A stretch of 64,000 nt of DNA from Alopecurus myosuroides (GCA_028641055.1 CM054061.1:61851904-61915903); one strand, 5' to 3'. Positions 10,365 to 22,827 are shown, numbered from the stretch's first letter. Notes: generated from the sequence alone by a model not told the origin. Numbers and translations are program-made.

Positions 10365-11181
10365 GGGCGCAGGGGCTCACCGTGGCCGTCGGCGCGTTAC
10401 GGCGGCGACGTGGCGTCGCTCAGATGCGCGCCGTACGGGAAAGAGAAGGAGGGGGGGTGAGCGAAGGGGTACCAGGCCGGGAAACTGGGCTGGGCCGTGC
10501 TGCCCCCCCCCCTCTAGGCGTTTTTCTTCTTTTTTTTATTTTTTGTTCTTCTGTTTGTTTTTTTTTGCAGAAATGGAAATGGAAGAAAAAGAATGGTTTT
10601 TGGGCTAGAAATTTTTAGGAATTTTTTTTTGTAACAACTCCTTAATGTAATAGTAACAAATTGCAAGTTTTGAATTCCAAAAATAATTGAATTATGTTGC
10701 TGTTTGAACTTGGAGTGAATTTGAATGAATTTGGTGATTAATTGACTTATTGAAAACAAGAATTTAATTAAGGTGAACATACAATTTTAATTGGAAGCAA
10801 AAGATTATAATTGTTGTGTAATTTTCATAAGTTTAACATGGTGGTTGTTTTGGACAATGTGATTTGAATTTTTGAATGAGAATTGAGTTAAATGAGTTAT
10901 TAAATAAAATAACAAGTTAATAGTTCTATTTAAATAGAAACAACTAGTTGTTTTAATTGAAACTTTTATTTGGAAATTGTAACATAACTAGTATGAAACA
11001 AAGCATTTGAAATAATGTTTGAATTTCAATTGTGAAAACAAAATACAAACAGATGCAAACCAAAAGGAAAACAAATGCAACAAATGCAAACAAAGTAATG
11101 AGTATGATGACATGATGCAAAACTTTAATAAAACAAGAAACAAACATGCTAGGGGTGGTTTTTCATACTTGGGATGTTACA

Positions 11182-11219
11182 AAACGCCCCCCCTTGAAGG
11201 AATCGCGCCCCGAGATTCC
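11182..11219 (-). promoter_or_regulatory. Polypurine tract and adjoining hairpin of element C
   Basis: On the minus strand a purine run (AAGGGGGGGCG, about 11185-11195) sits next to the 3' LTR and would prime plus-strand DNA. Just upstream, immediately after the pol stop, GGAATC and GATTCC arms (11199-11204 and 11214-11219) can pair. A similar hairpin occupies the same place in element G. Confidence 0.7.
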
Positions 11220-13565
11220 TTACTGAGAAGAGAAAAGGTCCGGATACTTCTTGTGAAGATCCTCTTCGGTCTCCCACGTTGCCTCTTTATCGGAATGATG
11301 GGACCACTGCACTTTCAAGAACTTGGTGCTCTTGTTGCGAGTCTTACACTCGGTCTCATCGAGAATACGAATAGGGTGCTCCTCATAAGAGAGATCATCT
11401 TGCAGTTCAATGGAATCATGATCAACTGCACGATCTGGATCTTTGAAACACCTCTTGAGCTGTGACACGTGAAACACATCGTGCACCTTGGATAGTTTTT
11501 CTGGAAGTTCAAGACGATAGGCATTTTCCGCACGCCTTGAGAGAATGTTGAAAGGACCAATGTATCTTGGTGCAAGCTTTCCTTTCACACCAAAACGATG
11601 AGTGCCTCTTAGGGGAGTCACACGGAGATATGCCTTGTCACCAGGTGCATAGATCATATCCCTGTGCTTGCTGTCATAGTAGCTTTTCTGACGAGACTGA
11701 GCAATCTTGAGATTGTCACGAATGATGCGAACTTTCTCCTCGGCTTCCTTAACAATGTCAGGGCCTAAGAGTGAACGTTCACCAGCTCCAGACCAATTGA
11801 TTGGACTCCTGCATCTGCGGCCATAGAGAGCTTCAAATGGTGCCATGCCTAGGCTTGCCTGGTAGCTGTTGTTGTAGGAGAATTCAGCATATGGAAGGCA
11901 ATCCTCCCATTTCATGCCAAAGGAGAGACCACATGCTCTGAGCATATCCTCGAGAATCTGATTGACTCTTTCGACTTGCCCCTGAGACTGAGGGTGATAA
12001 GCTGTGCTGAACAGAAGTTTGGTGCCCAATGCTTCTTGAAATCTTTTCCAGAAATGAGAAGTGAATATGCTTCCATGGTCTGAGCTTATTTCCAATGGAA
12101 CACCATGAAGAGGAACAATCTTTGCTGTGTAGAGCTCTGCTAACTGGCTAGCTGAGGTTGTTTCTTTGACAACAAAGAAGTGAGCTACTTTTGTGAGACG
12201 ATCAATGACAACGAAGATTGCATCGTTGCCCCTCTTGGACTTTGGAAAACCAGTGACGAAGTCCATTTCAATCATGTCCCACTTCCACTCAGGAATTTTC
12301 AGAGGTTGGAGTAGACCGGCTGTTTTCTGATGGACTGCCTTAACACGTTGACAAACGTCGCATTCAGAAACGTATTGAGCAATTTCACGTTTCATGCCAG
12401 GCCACCAATATAGTGTCTTAAGATCCTGATACATCTTTGTACTTCCAGGGTGAATGGAAAGAGGAGTTTCATGAGCCTCCTTGAGAATGATATCTTTGAG
12501 ACTTTGAACTTGGGGAACTGCAATGCGTCCTTCGAAGAACACAGTTCCCTTGTCATCGATTGAGAAGGACTTAAATTTATCCTTGCCTTCTTTGATGTGT
12601 TCTACCATCTTCTTGATTTCAGCATCACGAAGTTGTTCAGAACGAATCTTGTCCTCGAGAGTTGGGCTGGCTGTCAAGCTTGCAAGATAACCTTGAGGAA
12701 CAAGACCAAGGTTCAGCTTCTGGAATTCTTCATGAAGAGGAGGTTGGCTTTCCATGATCATGAGATTATTGCAATAAGACTTGCGACTGAGAGCATCGGC
12801 CATAACATTAGCCTTGCCTGGAGTGTACGAAATGGTGAGATCAAAGTCTTTAATCTTTTCAATCCATCTCCTTTGCCTGAGGTTTAGATCTGGCTGAGTG
12901 AAGATGTATTTCAGACTCTTATGATCGGAAAAGATTTCAGTGCGATTACCCAACAAGTATTGCCTCCATTTCTTGAGGGCAAACACAACTTCTGCAAGTT
13001 CTAGGTCATGAGTGGGATAATTTTGCTCATGTGCATTCAACTGACGTGAAGCATAAGCCACAACTTGACGTTCTTGCATAAGAACTGCACCTAGACCTTG
13101 GAGAGAAGCATCGCAGCATATCTGGAAAGGTTTGGTAGTATCTGGGCCAACCAGAACTGGTGTAGAAGTGAGTTTAGTCTTCAGGAGATTGAAACTTTCA
13201 TCACATTGTGGAGACCAAACGAACTTCTTGTCCTTCTTTGTGAGATCAGTGAGAGGTTTGGCAATCGTGGAAAAGTTTTGCACGAAACGACGGCAATAGC
13301 TAGCCAAGCCAAGAAAACTTCTAACTTGCTTCACCGTCTTAGGAGGTTTCCAATCAACAATTGCTTTAACCTTTTCTGGATCAATGGCTATGCCCTTGGC
13401 TGAGATGACATGACCAAGGTAAGCAACTTCTGGAATCCAGAACTCACATTTAGAGAATTTGGCATATAGACGATGCTCGCGAAATTTCATGAGTGAGACG
13501 AAGATGTTCTCGATGCTCTTCCTCAGATTTTGAGTAGACCAGAATGTCGTCAAGATATACCACAA
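11220..13565 (-). CDS. Pol, C-terminal part of element C: RT thumb, RNase H, integrase, chromodomain
   Basis: This is an open frame of 781 codons. The first 25 or so residues are out of frame with the true protein; homology begins at the [16 protein letters not shown] block of RT. RNase H follows, with the active-site Asp in [17 protein letters not shown], and SDHKSL. Integrase has the HHCC zinc finger (C-x2-C in CDVC), then Asp (IEMDFV), Asp (SSDHGS) and Glu (GQVERV). After the GPY/F-like region (IGPFNI) the C-terminus ([14 protein letters not shown]) is a chromodomain, which in chromoviruses reads histone marks. The frame is joined to the upstream RT by a one-base shift near 13490-13510, so the full polyprotein cannot be made from this copy. 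Confidence 0.9.
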   Translation of the reverse strand: MWYILTTFWSTQNLRKSIENIFVSLMKFREHRLYAKFSKCEFWIPEVAYLGHVISAKGIAIDPEKVKAIVDWKPPKTVKQVRSFLGLASYCRRFVQNFSTIAKPLTDLTKKDKKFVWSPQCDESFNLLKTKLTSTPVLVGPDTTKPFQICCDASLQGLGAVLMQERQVVAYASRQLNAHEQNYPTHDLELAEVVFALKKWRQYLLGNRTEIFSDHKSLKYIFTQPDLNLRQRRWIEKIKDFDLTISYTPGKANVMADALSRKSYCNNLMIMESQPPLHEEFQKLNLGLVPQGYLASLTASPTLEDKIRSEQLRDAEIKKMVEHIKEGKDKFKSFSIDDKGTVFFEGRIAVPQVQSLKDIILKEAHETPLSIHPGSTKMYQDLKTLYWWPGMKREIAQYVSECDVCQRVKAVHQKTAGLLQPLKIPEWKWDMIEMDFVTGFPKSKRGNDAIFVVIDRLTKVAHFFVVKETTSASQLAELYTAKIVPLHGVPLEISSDHGSIFTSHFWKRFQEALGTKLLFSTAYHPQSQGQVERVNQILEDMLRACGLSFGMKWEDCLPYAEFSYNNSYQASLGMAPFEALYGRRCRSPINWSGAGERSLLGPDIVKEAEEKVRIIRDNLKIAQSRQKSYYDSKHRDMIYAPGDKAYLRVTPLRGTHRFGVKGKLAPRYIGPFNILSRRAENAYRLELPEKLSKVHDVFHVSQLKRCFKDPDRAVDHDSIELQDDLSYEEHPIRILDETECKTRNKSTKFLKVQWSHHSDKEATWETEEDLHKKYPDLFSSQ

Positions 13566-14916
13566 CGAACTTGTCGAGGTATTTGTGGAAAACAGAATTC
13601 ATAAGTCGAGAGAATGTCGCCGGTGCATTGGTGAGACCAAAGGACATGACGGTGTATTCATATAGACCGTACCGAGTGGTGAAGGCTGTTTTTGGAATAT
13701 CTTCCTTTCTGATCTTTATTTGATGGTAACCCATTCTCAAGTCCAACTTTGAGAATATTGAGGCTCCAGCAAGTTGATCAAAAAGATCATCGATACGAGG
13801 AATTGGATACTTGTTTTTGATGGTTTTCTCGTTAAGAGGACGATAGTCAACCACAAGTCTCTTTGTTTGATCCTTCTTTGCAACGAACAGAGTTGGGCAA
13901 CCCCAAGCGGAGGAACTAGGTTGAATGTAACCTTTTTCCATGTACATATCGATTTGCTCCTTTAACAGCTTCAGTTCAGGAGGAGCTATCTTGTATGGAT
14001 GCTTAGAGATTGGAGCAGTACCTGGTTCAAGCTCGATCACGAACTCAACTGCTCTGTCCGGAGGCATCCCTGGCAACTCTTCTGGAAAGACGTCAGGGAA
14101 TTCACAAACCACCGGAACATTTTCGAATAGAGGTAGAGGTTTAGCATCGAGGGTGTACAGCTGAACAGAACTTGATTCATTTGGAGAATAGACTATCTGG
14201 CCAGAAGGGTGGAACAGAGTTATTGACTTCTGAGCACAGTCAATCGTAGCTTTATTGGCCTTCAACCAATCCATGCCAAGAATGACATCAATGTCAGAAT
14301 TGCCAAGTAGTATGAGAGAAGCAAGGAATATGTGACCTCCAATTAGGATCTGATTTTCATGACTGATCTTGGAAGTTTGCATAGTTGCTCCAGGGGAGTT
14401 TATTACTAGCGGGGAACCCAAACCAACAAAGGGGAGCTTAATTGCTGTCGCAAAGATCTTTGACACGAAAGAATGCGATGCTCCGGTATCAAACAACACT
14501 TTAGCTGGAAAAGAGTTTACGGGGAATGTACCGAGAACGACGTCAGGTGCTTCCTCAGCTTTGTCGACATTGACATGATTCACCCTCGCGGTCCTCCCGA
14601 TAGGCCTGTTGTTGGAGTTGAAGGCTTTAGCCGGGGGAGCACGCACCATTGCCTGGTTTGTGTTGGGACGAGGTGGTGGTGGAGGTAGCTGCCTCTGAGT
14701 GCACTTGTCAGCGTAGTGCCCCGTCTGCTTGCATTTGTAGCAAGTGACGACACGAGGAGTATCTGGCCTTGGCTTCCCCATTGAAAACCTCTGATCTTGC
14801 ATGTGAGCTGGGTTGGGTGGGCGGGGAGCAAAGCCTGGAGAAGCTTGGTCATGTGGAGCCCGAGTGATAGCACCATTTGGCACCCAGATGCGGCGCTTCT
14901 GCGGAGGGATGGTCAT
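13450..14916 (-). CDS. Gag C-terminus (zinc knuckle), protease and RT of element C
   Basis: This is an open frame of 488 codons. It starts inside gag and includes a CCHC zinc knuckle ([14 protein letters not shown]), an aspartic protease with the DTGAS active site, and reverse transcriptase. RT shows [32 protein letters not shown] and the catalytic YLDD. It is continuous in frame with the gag ORF to its right except for one TAA at 14983. The C-terminus goes out of frame in the RT thumb, where the downstream ORF takes over. The protease matures the polyprotein and RT copies the RNA genome. Confidence 0.9.
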   Translation of the reverse strand: MTIPPQKRRIWVPNGAITRAPHDQASPGFAPRPPNPAHMQDQRFSMGKPRPDTPRVVTCYKCKQTGHYADKCTQRQLPPPPPRPNTNQAMVRAPPAKAFNSNNRPIGRTARVNHVNVDKAEEAPDVVLGTFPVNSFPAKVLFDTGASHSFVSKIFATAIKLPFVGLGSPLVINSPGATMQTSKISHENQILIGGHIFLASLILLGNSDIDVILGMDWLKANKATIDCAQKSITLFHPSGQIVYSPNESSSVQLYTLDAKPLPLFENVPVVCEFPDVFPEELPGMPPDRAVEFVIELEPGTAPISKHPYKIAPPELKLLKEQIDMYMEKGYIQPSSSAWGCPTLFVAKKDQTKRLVVDYRPLNEKTIKNKYPIPRIDDLFDQLAGASIFSKLDLRMGYHQIKIRKEDIPKTAFTTRYGLYEYTVMSFGLTNAPATFSRLMNSVFHKYLDKFVVVYLDDILVYSKSEEEHREHLRLTHEISRASSICQIL

Positions 14917-14982
14917 GTTGGAGGAGGAACCACCCTCACGCGAGTGCTTTCGAGACTCCTCGAACGCCTTGCGCCCATTTTC

Positions 14983-15609
14983 TTAATTGAGCGCGGTGTT
15001 AACGAGCTCCTCGAAGTCTTTGGCCTTGATATTGGTGAGGGCGTACTTGAGTTCCGGGTTAAAACCTCTGCGGAACCTTGCCATCTTCTTAGCCTCAGTG
15101 GACACCTCATCACTAGCGTAACGAGCGAGGCGATTGAACTCACTCTGATAGCCAATGACGTCCAGCTTGCCCTGCTTGAGTGAGCAAAACTCTTCACGCA
15201 TCCTTTCCATGAGACCATCTGGAATGTGGTGCTTCAGGAAAGCTTCCTTGAAACAACCCCAGGTGATTGGGTAGCCAGCTCTCATGGTCTGGTAGTTCTC
15301 CCACCAAGTAGCTGCCTGACCCTTCAGTAGGTAGGAGGCATACTTGACCTTGTCTTCCTCAGCAACGTGAGCAATGTCCAGAGCCTTGGCCATCTCACGG
15401 ATCCAGTCATCAGCATCCAGAGGCTCGCGTGTTGCCACGAAAGCTCTCGGCCCCAGACTCAGAAACTCCTTGATACTGTCTCGTGGAGCGTTCTGGTTGT
15501 TGTGCTGATTAGCCTCGAACTGGGCCATCTGCGTTACGACCTGAGTCATCTGAGTCAACAGCTCCGTGATTGGCGGTGGCTCAGGCGGGTTGTTCCTTGT
15601 TGGTGGCAT
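14983..15609 (-). CDS. Gag (capsid part) of element C
   Basis: The 208-residue ORF starts with MPPTRNN and contains the Retrotrans_gag-type capsid helices (WIREMAKALD, YLLKGQAATWW, FKEAFLKHHIP). This protein would form the virus-like particle that packages element RNA. It stops at a TAA that is in frame with the zinc-knuckle ORF. The natural gag-pol protein therefore was longer, and this stop is a late nonsense mutation. The ATG at 15609 is chosen because no capsid-like sequence precedes it. Confidence 0.88.
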   Translation of the reverse strand: MPPTRNNPPEPPPITELLTQMTQVVTQMAQFEANQHNNQNAPRDSIKEFLSLGPRAFVATREPLDADDWIREMAKALDIAHVAEEDKVKYASYLLKGQAATWWENYQTMRAGYPITWGCFKEAFLKHHIPDGLMERMREEFCSLKQGKLDVIGYQSEFNRLARYASDEVSTEAKKMARFRRGFNPELKYALTNIKAKDFEELVNTALN

Positions 15610-15819
15610 CCTGAATGGAAATGCATTTTAGCACAACAACAGAAAAAGGATAGACTTGGTAACCGAAAGAGAGATTATTCCAACGCATGAATAGATAACC
15701 AACAGGTACATCATCACATATTCAAATACATCAGAATATCCAACACACCATAAATGGTTCGAATGCGAAAGGATAACTAAACATAGCTAAGAATGGATAC
15801 ATCGGTACTCCCATGCTCA

Positions 15820-16635
15820 TCACGCAGGACGTCGGTGAGTAGTACGACGAGAGGTACGGTGAGGAGCACGCCCACGAAAGTAGGTAGAACGACGATCCAC
15901 ATAGATCTGACGTGGCCTGAGGGAGACTCTAGGTGTGGTGAAGTACATAGCGTCGACTCCCTGTGCTCCAAAGCGTGGAATCCCAGTGTAACCAGCACCG
16001 AGGTTGAGGAGTGGACCTCTGATCGGCTCGTAACCTCCAGCATCTGGCAGACGACGACCAACTGGCTGATCGAAACGTGCAAAGCGCTCGTCTCCAACAA
16101 AATCTGTGGTGTAAGTCGCCAGACGAGTCAAAGCCAGGTAGAGCTGCTCTCTGACTGAAGCCAACTCCTGAGATAGTGTGCCGGCAACTGCGTCACTGTG
16201 CCTCACAAACTGAGCGGTGGTGTGCAGTCTGGAGTTATCATGCTCGTAGACATCCAAGTTTTCGTAGAGAGTGAAGTGAGCTCCCTCCAAAGTGATGTAA
16301 CCACGGGGGATGTGGCGATAGATGGAATCGTCAAATCCCCAGTAGTCAGCACGAAGGACGGTGAGACTCACATAAGCGGCCTGCTGCACAGCCATATCCA
16401 CTGTGGAACCTACTGCCTCGTAGCGGTGGACAACGCTCATGCCATCATCTGACAGAATGTAGACGATAGCCTGGTACTAGGTCTGGTCAAACTCTCGCTG
16501 CTGCTCGTAGACCTGGTACTCCGGTGCCCAACGGAACCCCAGATAAGTGACCATGTCTCTCAGCATCTCCGGATAACCGGCAGTGCTCTCACAACGAGTC
16601 ATCCTAACCACCTGCGGGTAGAACCTGAGATCCAT
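15820..16635 (-). pseudogene. Extra ORF between primer site and gag of element C (unknown function)
   Basis: Reading from the ATG at 16635, an open frame of about 270 codons is broken only by a TAG at 16477-16479. The downstream 206-codon part from 16440 is fully open. It precedes gag on the sense strand, where most Gypsy elements have only a leader. I do not recognise the protein. It is predicted soluble, starts with DLRFYPQVVRM, has a central alpha-helical stretch and ends in an Arg/Thr-rich tail. One nonsense codon in an otherwise clean frame suggests coding constraint until recently. It could instead be a chance ORF in the leader. Confidence 0.5.
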
Positions 16636-17160
16636 CTGCAGATGATCGGGGAAGTTTTGATTAGACGCCGGTAGGAGAACTGAAGTGGAAAGCAACAACA
16701 AGGTTTCAACGGACGAAAAGGATGTTGAGAAGAACAGGATATCGAAGCAACATCGGGAAACACGAGACCAAAAACTCCTGAGGTACTACGGAAAACCCAT
16801 CCGGGCTTCTAAAGGATCAATATCTACTGCTTAAGGAATAGAGGATTTGCTTCCGGGGCTTACACGCCTCCGTTCTCAATCGTGAGTAGGCAACATGATA
16901 AATCATGTCACAACCACCTCCATTCCTATGGTCTAGTAGATATAACTATCCCAGAGAAACCAGGATTCGTGAAACCCTAACTTGAAAGTTTAGGTGAGAA
17001 GAGAAAACAACGTTGCACTTCCTTACCAGAAAAGGGAGGGTGGGTGGGGAAAGAAGAAAAATGGCAGAATTCCTACTCTCACGTTTAATTTTTCCTATAT
17101 AGCTACAAAATAGTTTCTAGACTCAACTGCGACCAGTAAAAGGGATCCTACAGGCAGACA
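16636..17160 (-). other. Untranslated leader of element C between primer site and extra ORF
   Basis: There is no convincing coding potential. It includes a G-rich stretch near 17035-17055 and contains no recognised motif other than the adjoining primer site. Confidence 0.6.
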
Positions 17161-17173
17161 GGCTCTGATACCA
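17161..17173 (-). other. Primer-binding site (initiator tRNA-Met) of element C
   Basis: The minus strand reads TGGTATCAGAGCC two bases inside the 5' LTR. This is the standard plant site complementary to the 3' end of initiator methionine tRNA. Confidence 0.95.
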
Positions 17174-17175
17174 TT

Positions 17176-20100
17176 TGTCGCACCCGGACTTCTAGAGGAT
17201 ACTCGCAGTTCCGTTGAAAATTAGTTGATTGGATTACGGGGCTTACCAGCACCCGCATCTCTTACGAGTAGGCCAACACACTTATGTGTGACAACCAACC
17301 CCTACTGTTCATCGTCTACGTAAACCATCCCATAGAAATCAGGATACTACCATTGACGTACTTCATACCATACACACATGGTACGTCAACGGCTTTTAAC
17401 AAGATGATAGCACAACAGATCTCTAAGACACAAATAAATAGAAATAAGTTGCAAACAGCTCTCACTAGAGCAGAGATAGCAAACACAATCATCTAGAGGA
17501 CACATGTCCCAACATATCGTGATTACAACACAACGGAAGCATTCAAAGGGTCTGAGTACAGACAAATCCAAATAGGCTTAAGAAGTCGGGAATGAAAGGA
17601 AAACGGAGCCCATCCATGATGTCTCGGATCCTGCCCGGGTCCGCTATCTACTCGTCAGCAGCCTCGTCAAACTCCACGTAGTAGCCGTCATGAGGATCCT
17701 CGTAAGCGTAGTCTGCGGAAACCACAGCCCCAAAGGGGTCAGTACATAAACGTACTGGCAAGCAAGACTCACAGTTCACCAAAGTGTAACCCGTCAACAC
17801 CAAGCACATATGCCTTGGGTTCAACGGAAGAAAGGGGATATAAAAGATGCTGCAACTGGCTGCACTAACCAACTACAGAACATATTACAACTTCCGGCTA
17901 ACAGAAAGGAGATAAGATAGCGTATCGTAACCAACTATAACTAACTCCAAACAAACCCATCCTGGATCTCGCCCCTTATCCAAAGAAGCAATCCGAGGAT
18001 AACCACACCGTTGGATTAGTGATGGATCAAGTTATTGTGGCAATAAGACTATTACTAGTCAAATTATTATTAGTTAGGTGTAAGTTGTTCTGAGTACTTG
18101 TTAGCCAGTACTTTCACCAAGTAATCCATAACCGCGGAAAACACGGCTTCTCGAGAAGATTTATCCCTGCAGGGGTGCACCAATTTGGCCGTACACGTAA
18201 GAATATCCCGCCAGACGGGAATCAAACCCACCAAGCGAGGCACTCTACACAACTCAACTCTTCTTCGCATCAAGCCCAAAGAACCACGTGCTGTGCGTGC
18301 GGGGCTAATCGAGCCCCCACGAAGAAAAGGGGGACCCTCATAGCACTGGGAGACCACGCCGCCCTAAATGCCGACTACAAAAGTTCCACCCTGGCCTCGG
18401 GTTCGTACCTGCATATGAGTGCATCAAATGGAAAGCCCGAACTAAGTGTGGCGATTTGGACGAGATGCGAATCGAATCAAATTGAGGGGGGCGCCCATAC
18501 ACGCTTCCCACATGCGGATAGTGCGCTCATCATGGATCAGTAGACAAGACCCTTTTCCTAATTAGGGTCGACACTAGCGGGCCTCAAAACCACGCCGGGC
18601 CTCCTGCCGGTGCCTTATCAGCAAATTATTATTACCATCAACATTAACAGGTTGTTGTTTAACATCGAGCCCCAGAACATAATAGAAATATAGTAACAGA
18701 AAGTAACAGGTAACAGACTCGAGCAAAACAACCCTAAGCATGCTAGTAAGACACGGGCAACAAGCAAAGGGGTTATAGGTGTGGAGGTGAGGCAATATCA
18801 TGGTTAAGGGATAACATGTGATAGGTTCGTAACAGAAACAACTACTCATAGGGCTAGCAGAATAGACAACGGAAAGTATCGGTATCCAATGTTGAAAGGA
18901 ACACAATGGTTCATGTGAGTGAATACTTGCCTGCAAACTCAGCAGCCTGGTACTGAGCTAGATCCTCAGAAGGGGTGTCGTAAGTATCGTCTGTCTCAAC
19001 GTCGTCGTCTATCCGAGAAGAAGCAAACAAACAATGCAGAAAGATAAACAATCAATAACATGGCATAATTTACAATCATGGGATGATGCATGACCATTTA
19101 ATTGATGCATCAAAAATAAACTAGTTGACATGGTAACAACATGATTAAATGGACCCACATCCAATTTGAGTTGCATATGAAAAGCCCATGAATTATGGTT
19201 GAAACAATTGTTTTACAACTAATCAACAGGTGAAAGTGGATTAGTATGATGCATGGATGAGGAAAACAGAAAAATAACAACAATAGAAACAATTTAAAAT
19301 AAGGTTTACCAAGTTTAGAAATTTATTTATTAAGTTAAGAAATTTTGGTTCCTTAAAGGTGTTACACCAGCATTTGTTGTTTTCAGCAATTTAAATTGTT
19401 CAAAACAAATAACAAAGTTCATATTTGAAAAGAACATAAAATTTTAGGTGGATTACATGTTTCAATTATTGAAAAAGGAATTACAATGATTTAATTATGA
19501 ATTAAACAAGATTAAACAAGTTTTAAATGAATTTAAAACAAGTTTGAATATTATTTGAATTTTATTTGTTCAAAACATAAATTCAAATTCATATTTGAAA
19601 AGGTTATACTTTTCTAGTTTGAAAACATATTTTATAAGTTCAAAAATAATTTAATTTGAGCAAGTTATGAATTTAGCAAATTTAAATGATTTAAACAAGG
19701 GTTAAATTATTTAAGCAATTTTAATTATTCAAAACATGAAACAAAATTTATATTTGAAAAGGTGGTTTGAAATAGTATGGAAAACATATTTTATTTGCAT
19801 TATTTGGATTAAGTATGAATTAGTTATGCAATTATACAAATTTCAAATGAATTGTTTGAATTTGAATTTTGAATTCATTTGAATTATTCAAAACAGAAAA
19901 CAAATGTTATAAACAGGTAGAGAAATAAATTTGGTTCAACAAACATATTTTACTTTTATTATTTGGATTTATAAATTAAAAGTTATTCACATTTTAAAAC
20001 TAGGGACCAATCTGTGATGAAATAGGACTTAAAATGAAAAAGAAAAAGGCTGAAACTTTTTACACCGCGCAGTTATCTACCCTAGGCACTGCCAGTGGGC

Positions 20101-21653
20101 CCTAGGCCAGCGTGGACGCACGCGTGGCAGCAATGCCACACAGCAGCTGACAGGGGGGGCCACCCTGTCAGGGCGCTGCGCAAAAAGTTTGGGATAAATC
20201 CCGCGGGCGCCAGGGCTCAAACCTGTGCCCTGCTGCGCGCGCGCAAGCACTGCAACCAGTGCGCTGCGAATCGTTTCTTATCAGTATAAGGGACGCGAAC
20301 AGGTTAAGGTTCAGTTCGCTGCTTAACTGAATTTCTGCGCGCGCGCTTAGCTGAACCTTGACACAGAAACGACGGTGGCCGGCGACGATCTCTGCGTGAT
20401 GCTCGTGGTCGTTGTGCTTGCTGCGGTGCGTGCTGGTGTGGGTGGCGTGCGTGCTCGCGCAAGGCAGAGAGGATAGAGAGGAGGGTGAGGAGGAGGTGAT
20501 CACCGGCGGTGTAGTCGAGCAGAGGCTCGGGGCAGTGCGGCGGCCGGAGATGTCGAAGACGACGGCGTGGCTACAGACGGTCTCCGGAATCGCCGAGATG
20601 TCGATGAGCTCGAGGAAGAAACGGCGATCTGATTCCCGTGGCTATCCAGAAGGGAGGAGCACGGCAACGTCGATGACCTCCATGGGTTCAGACACGGCGG
20701 CGACGGTGGGTTCAGAGGTGAGGTTCAGAGAGGGATCGCCGGTGAGAGAGAGAGGGATTGGCGGCGGCGCGAGGGGGATAGGGTAGGGGCTAGGTTAGGG
20801 CTAGCTTCGGGGGGATCCTAGGTTAGCTATATAGGGCGCAGGGGCTCACCGTGGCCGTCGGCGCGTTACGGCGGCGACGTGGCGTCGCTCAGATGCGCGC
20901 CGTACGGGAAAGAGAAGGAGGGGGGTGAGCGAAGGGTACCAGGCCGGGAAACTGGGCTGGGCCGTGCTGCCCCCCCCCCTCTGGGCGTTTTTCTTCTTTT
21001 TTTTAATTTTTTGTTCTTCTGTTTGTTTTTTTTTTTTGCAGAAATGGAAATGGAAGAAAAAGAATGGTTTTTGGGCTAGAAATTTTTAGGAAAATTTTTT
21101 TGTAACAACTCCTTAATGTAATAGTAAAAAATTGCAAGTTTTGAATTCCAAAAATAATTGAATTATGTTGCTGTTTGAACTTGGAGTGAATTTGAATGAG
21201 TTTGGTGATTAATTGACTTATTGAAAACAAGAATTTAATTAAGGTGAACATACAATTTTAATTGGAAGCAAAAGATTATAATTGTTGTGTAATTTTCATA
21301 AGTTTAACATGGTGGTTGTTTTGGACAATGTGATTTGAGTTTTTGAATGAGAATTGAGTTAAATGAGTTATTAAATAAAATAACAAGTTAATAGTTCTAT
21401 TTAAATAGAAACAACTAGTTGTTTTAATTGAAACTTTTATTTGGAAAATTGTAACATAACAAGTATGAAACAAAGCATTTGAAATAATGTTTGAATTTCA
21501 ATTGTGAAAACAAAATACAAACAGATGCAAACCAAAAGGAAAACAAATGCAACAAATGCAAACAAAGTAATGAGTATGATGACATGATGCAAAACTTTAA
21601 TAAAACAAGAAACAAACATGCTAGGGGTGGTTTTTCATACTTGGGATGTTACA
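17176..21653 (-). repeat. 5' LTR of element C (4478 bp)
   Basis: This is a direct copy of 6708-11181, with the same ends and internal layout (about 160-bp array from 19398, tRNA-like segment near 20200, TATA-like site near 20828). Single-base differences and small indels are scattered; they are denser at the left end (about 14 in the first 440 bp by eye). Confidence 0.93.
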
Positions 21654-21658
21654 TGTAG

Positions 21659-22218
21659 TCAATGCACACTCGAAGGATGTCAGTGTTCTTTTTGGGGACC
21701 AGCACCGGGTTTGCTAACCAGGTGGATATCTTGATCTCCCTGATGAATTTTGCGGCTAGCAATCTATTTACTTCTTCGCCAAGCGCTTTCTGCTTGGGTT
21801 CTAAGAACCGTCGAGTGGTTTGCTTGATGGGTTTTGCATCCTTGAAGACTTCGAGTGATTGCTCGGCGAACTCCCTGGGTATTCCCGTCATATCTGAGGG
21901 CTGCCAGGCGAAAATTTCCCAGTACTCACGGAGGAGTTCGACGAGCGCGCTTTCCTATGCTTGCGAGAGGGTAGTTGAGACCATCGATGTCTTCGCAGAA
22001 TCTGTCGGGTGCACCTGACGTTTTCGGGTGTCGCTGTTGGCGCTGAACTCCAATTCAGGCGCATTTTTCTTCGTGAGGGGCATCACAGAGTGATCCCTGG
22101 TTTTTGCCAGCTCTTGCAGTTCTTCTTGCATCCCGAAAGACTTTGCGATCTCGTTGAACTCAATGTCGCACTTGTTAGAATTCTGGAAATCTCCGTCAAT
22201 GGTGATGACACCGTATTC
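21659..22218 (-). pseudogene. Protease-RT linker and RT N-terminus of element B
   Basis: Right of the TGTAG duplication the minus strand encodes the RT start (PVLVPKKN and a CIDY-type palm entry). It is preceded by the TGIPREFAEQSLEVF block that lies between protease and RT in this lineage. Two in-frame stops (near 21955 and at 22219) break it. It joins the RT part that ends at 6707. Confidence 0.82.
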
Positions 22219-22827
22219 TCAGGGTAACTTGAGCTTCAGGTATGCGTAGTGTCGTACTGCCATGAATCTGGCGAACGCTGTTCGGCCAAGGATGGCGTGG
22301 TACTGTGAGGGCCAGTCGACGACTTCGAAGTCAAGGAATTCCCTTCTGTATTTGCGTCGATTGCCCAACACAACCTCTAGATTAATTGTTCCGAGTGGAC
22401 GGATTGCCTTTCCTGGAACTATCCCGTGGAAGGATGTTTCTGATTCCGCGAGGCCGTCCAGGTTCCTGTTCATCCGGCGGAGTGTATCCGCGTAGATAAT
22501 ATTGATGCTACTGCCACCATCCATGAATACGCGGGCCAGTTCGTAGTTGCCAATCTGTGCTTGGATTACGAGGGCAGCATATCCTGGTCGATAGACGCGT
22601 GGTGGATGGTCTTCCATTGAGAATGGGATCGATTTGTCCGCCATCTTCAGATATTCGGGCTTTGTTGGCGGGGTCTGCACAACCATGCATAGTTGTCTCG
22701 TGTTAGTCTTTTGAGCTCTGCGGGATGGGCATACCTTCTGGATCATTCCTAACTGTCCTGTCGGGTTCGGGTACGCATTGGCTCCGGTGTTTTGTGCGGG
22801 TGGCGCAGGTACTGCAGCTAGCGCCAT
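22219..22827 (-). pseudogene. Aspartic protease region of element B
   Basis: The frame includes the active-site block FMDGGSSINIIY, then FHGIVPG and YHAILGRTAFARFMA, which are shared with A and J. DGGSS in place of DTG is characteristic of Tat-type proteases. A stop at 22219 separates it from the RT linker, and a frameshift near 22985 separates it from gag. Confidence 0.8.

Larger units (their letters stand above)
6708..11181 (-). repeat. 3' LTR of element C (4474 bp)
   Basis: On the minus strand it starts TGTAACATCCCA and ends GGGTGCGACA. From right to left it comprises an AT-rich block and pyrimidine tracts (10500-11180), a TATA-like site (10355-10363), and a GC-rich leader (9600-10350) with a tRNA-like segment. 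It continues with an AT-rich array of about 160-bp units (8930-9520) and a conserved block with the CTTCTCGAGAAG palindrome (7680-7691). Short ORFs inside are not convincing as genes. Confidence 0.93.
6708..21653 (-). mobile_element. Element C: Tekay/Del-type chromovirus (Ty3/Gypsy) with 4.5-kb LTRs
   Basis: The element is 14,946 bp: two direct LTRs (6708-11181 and 17176-21653) around a 6.0-kb interior. The interior has a tRNA-iMet primer site, an extra 5' ORF, gag, protease, RT, RNase H and integrase with a C-terminal chromodomain, all on the minus strand. The chromodomain marks a chromovirus, a lineage known for insertion into heterochromatin. LTR copies differ by roughly 1-3% in stretches compared by eye, suggesting an age below or near a million years under usual grass rates. 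Coding lesions are few: a stop in the extra ORF, a stop in gag and a frameshift in RT. Confidence 0.93.

Noticed and set aside
10382..10618. Small ORFs around the GC-rich leader of the element C LTR
   Set aside because: Low-complexity sequence running into a T-rich tract; the frame is not kept between the two LTR copies.
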